Origin: JBASTI01 sp964374025
Lineage (GTDB): Bacteria > Patescibacteriota > Minisyncoccia > Spechtbacterales > HO2-43-30
DNA length: 19,441 bases
Reading direction: 5' to 3'
Assembly (NCBI GenBank): GCA_964374025.1
Contig: CAYJWU010000019.1
Span: 1-19,441, forward strand
Shown here piece after piece: positions 19,220 through 19,441 of the stretch. The first letter of the stretch is position 1; every line of letters starts with the position of its first letter. The notes below the pieces were generated by a model. That model had not been told where the DNA came from, did no database searches, and saw only the letters and a list, made by a program, of their open reading frames with translations. Both the position numbers and the translations under genes were made by a program.

Positions 19220-19441
19220 TACTTCGCACCCATCCTTTGTCACCGCGACCGTGTGCTCAAAGTGGGCGGAGAGGGAATTGTCTTTGGTGACCCAGCTTTG
19301 GTTGTCTCGCGATATTACAACTTCCGAGGTTCCGGCAATGACCATTGGCTCAATTGCTAATACCATACCTTCCTTAAGAACCTCGCCTTTGTGGCGCTTG
19401 CCATAATTTGGCACTTGCGGCTCTTCGTGAAGCTCCCTTCC
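19205..19441 (-). CDS. map: Methionine aminopeptidase, C-terminal part (runs off the window)
   Basis: Removes the initiator methionine from new proteins. The visible ~78 residues begin (from the right edge) with GRELHEEPQVPNYGKRHKGE, containing the substrate-contacting histidine, followed by LKEGMVLAIEPM with a metal-ligand glutamate and SLSAHFEHTVAV with the last metal-ligand glutamate. The gene ends at TAA 19205-19207. Its 3' ~92 bp are duplicated at 16341-16435, on the far side of the DGR, yet the protein here looks complete at its C-terminus. The target gene follows 77 bp downstream on the same strand and could also be reached by read-through. Confidence 0.95.
   Translation of the reverse strand, partial: GRELHEEPQVPNYGKRHKGEVLKEGMVLAIEPMVIAGTSEVVISRDNQSWVTKDNSLSAHFEHTVAVTKDGCEVLTIF

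Noticed and set aside
1..19441. CRISPR arrays, tRNA and rRNA genes, integrase or transposase genes
   Set aside because: I looked for regularly spaced repeats, tRNA arms and recombinase motifs and saw none. A tRNA hidden in a gap cannot be excluded.

Overview
The window looks like a chromosomal segment of a Candidate Phyla Radiation bacterium (Patescibacteria/Parcubacteria type). This is inferred from small streamlined operons, a CofE-like ligase with no F420 pathway nearby, many GC-rich palindromes (several lying inside genes), and a diversity-generating retroelement (DGR), which is common in that group. TGA acts as stop (for example at the ATGA overlaps), so the recoded lineages that read TGA as glycine are unlikely. 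The sequence is a scaffold with three N gaps: 5853-5952, 15088-15187 and 17520-17529.

Layout. 1-240: the 3' end of a plus-strand membrane-anchored protein, a strong terminator and a convergent palindrome. 236-3900 (minus): a surface-glycan operon with a polyprenyl-phosphate sugar transferase and two GT4 glycosyltransferases. 3955-4488 (minus): an NlpC/P60-like protein. 4651-5388 (plus): a CofE-like ligase. 5495-6008 (minus): RNase P RNA with its promoter and an interrupting gap. 6163-7148 (minus): a ParB-like DNA-binding protein whose C-terminus appears frameshifted. 7236-11119 (minus): pgk, recJ, an antitoxin/RelE-like toxin pair and an RNase H gene, closely packed. 11267-12217 (plus): a GC-rich gene of unknown function between a near-consensus promoter and a strong terminator. 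12395-16284 (minus): a MntA/HepT-type toxin-antitoxin pair, a GT2 glycosyltransferase (gap inside), galT, a DedA-family membrane protein and tpiA. 16341-19441: the end of methionine aminopeptidase (map), split by a DGR.

The DGR is the highlight. A reverse transcriptase with YCDD and the DGR-type LGNVTSQ motif (minus), an Avd-like four-helix protein (plus), a 119-bp template repeat (TR, 18017-18135) and a 236-residue target protein ending in the matching variable repeat (VR, 18421-18539) occupy about 2.9 kb. TR and VR differ at 20 positions. Every one is an adenine in the TR sense strand (20 of 31 adenines changed, 0 of 88 other bases), and all 16 affected codons are nonsynonymous. This is direct evidence of past adenine-specific mutagenic retrohoming.

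The DGR architecture has unusual points. The avd gene is inverted relative to target, TR and RT, so the region 3' of TR is antisense to avd. A perfect 14-bp hairpin abuts the TR. The RT and avd 5' ends meet at a poly-C/G tract of uncertain length, where the assembly contains a false duplication. The whole cassette sits between two copies of the last ~95 bp of map, as if inserted at that gene's 3' end; the RT stop codon lies in one copy and the predicted target-gene promoter in the other.
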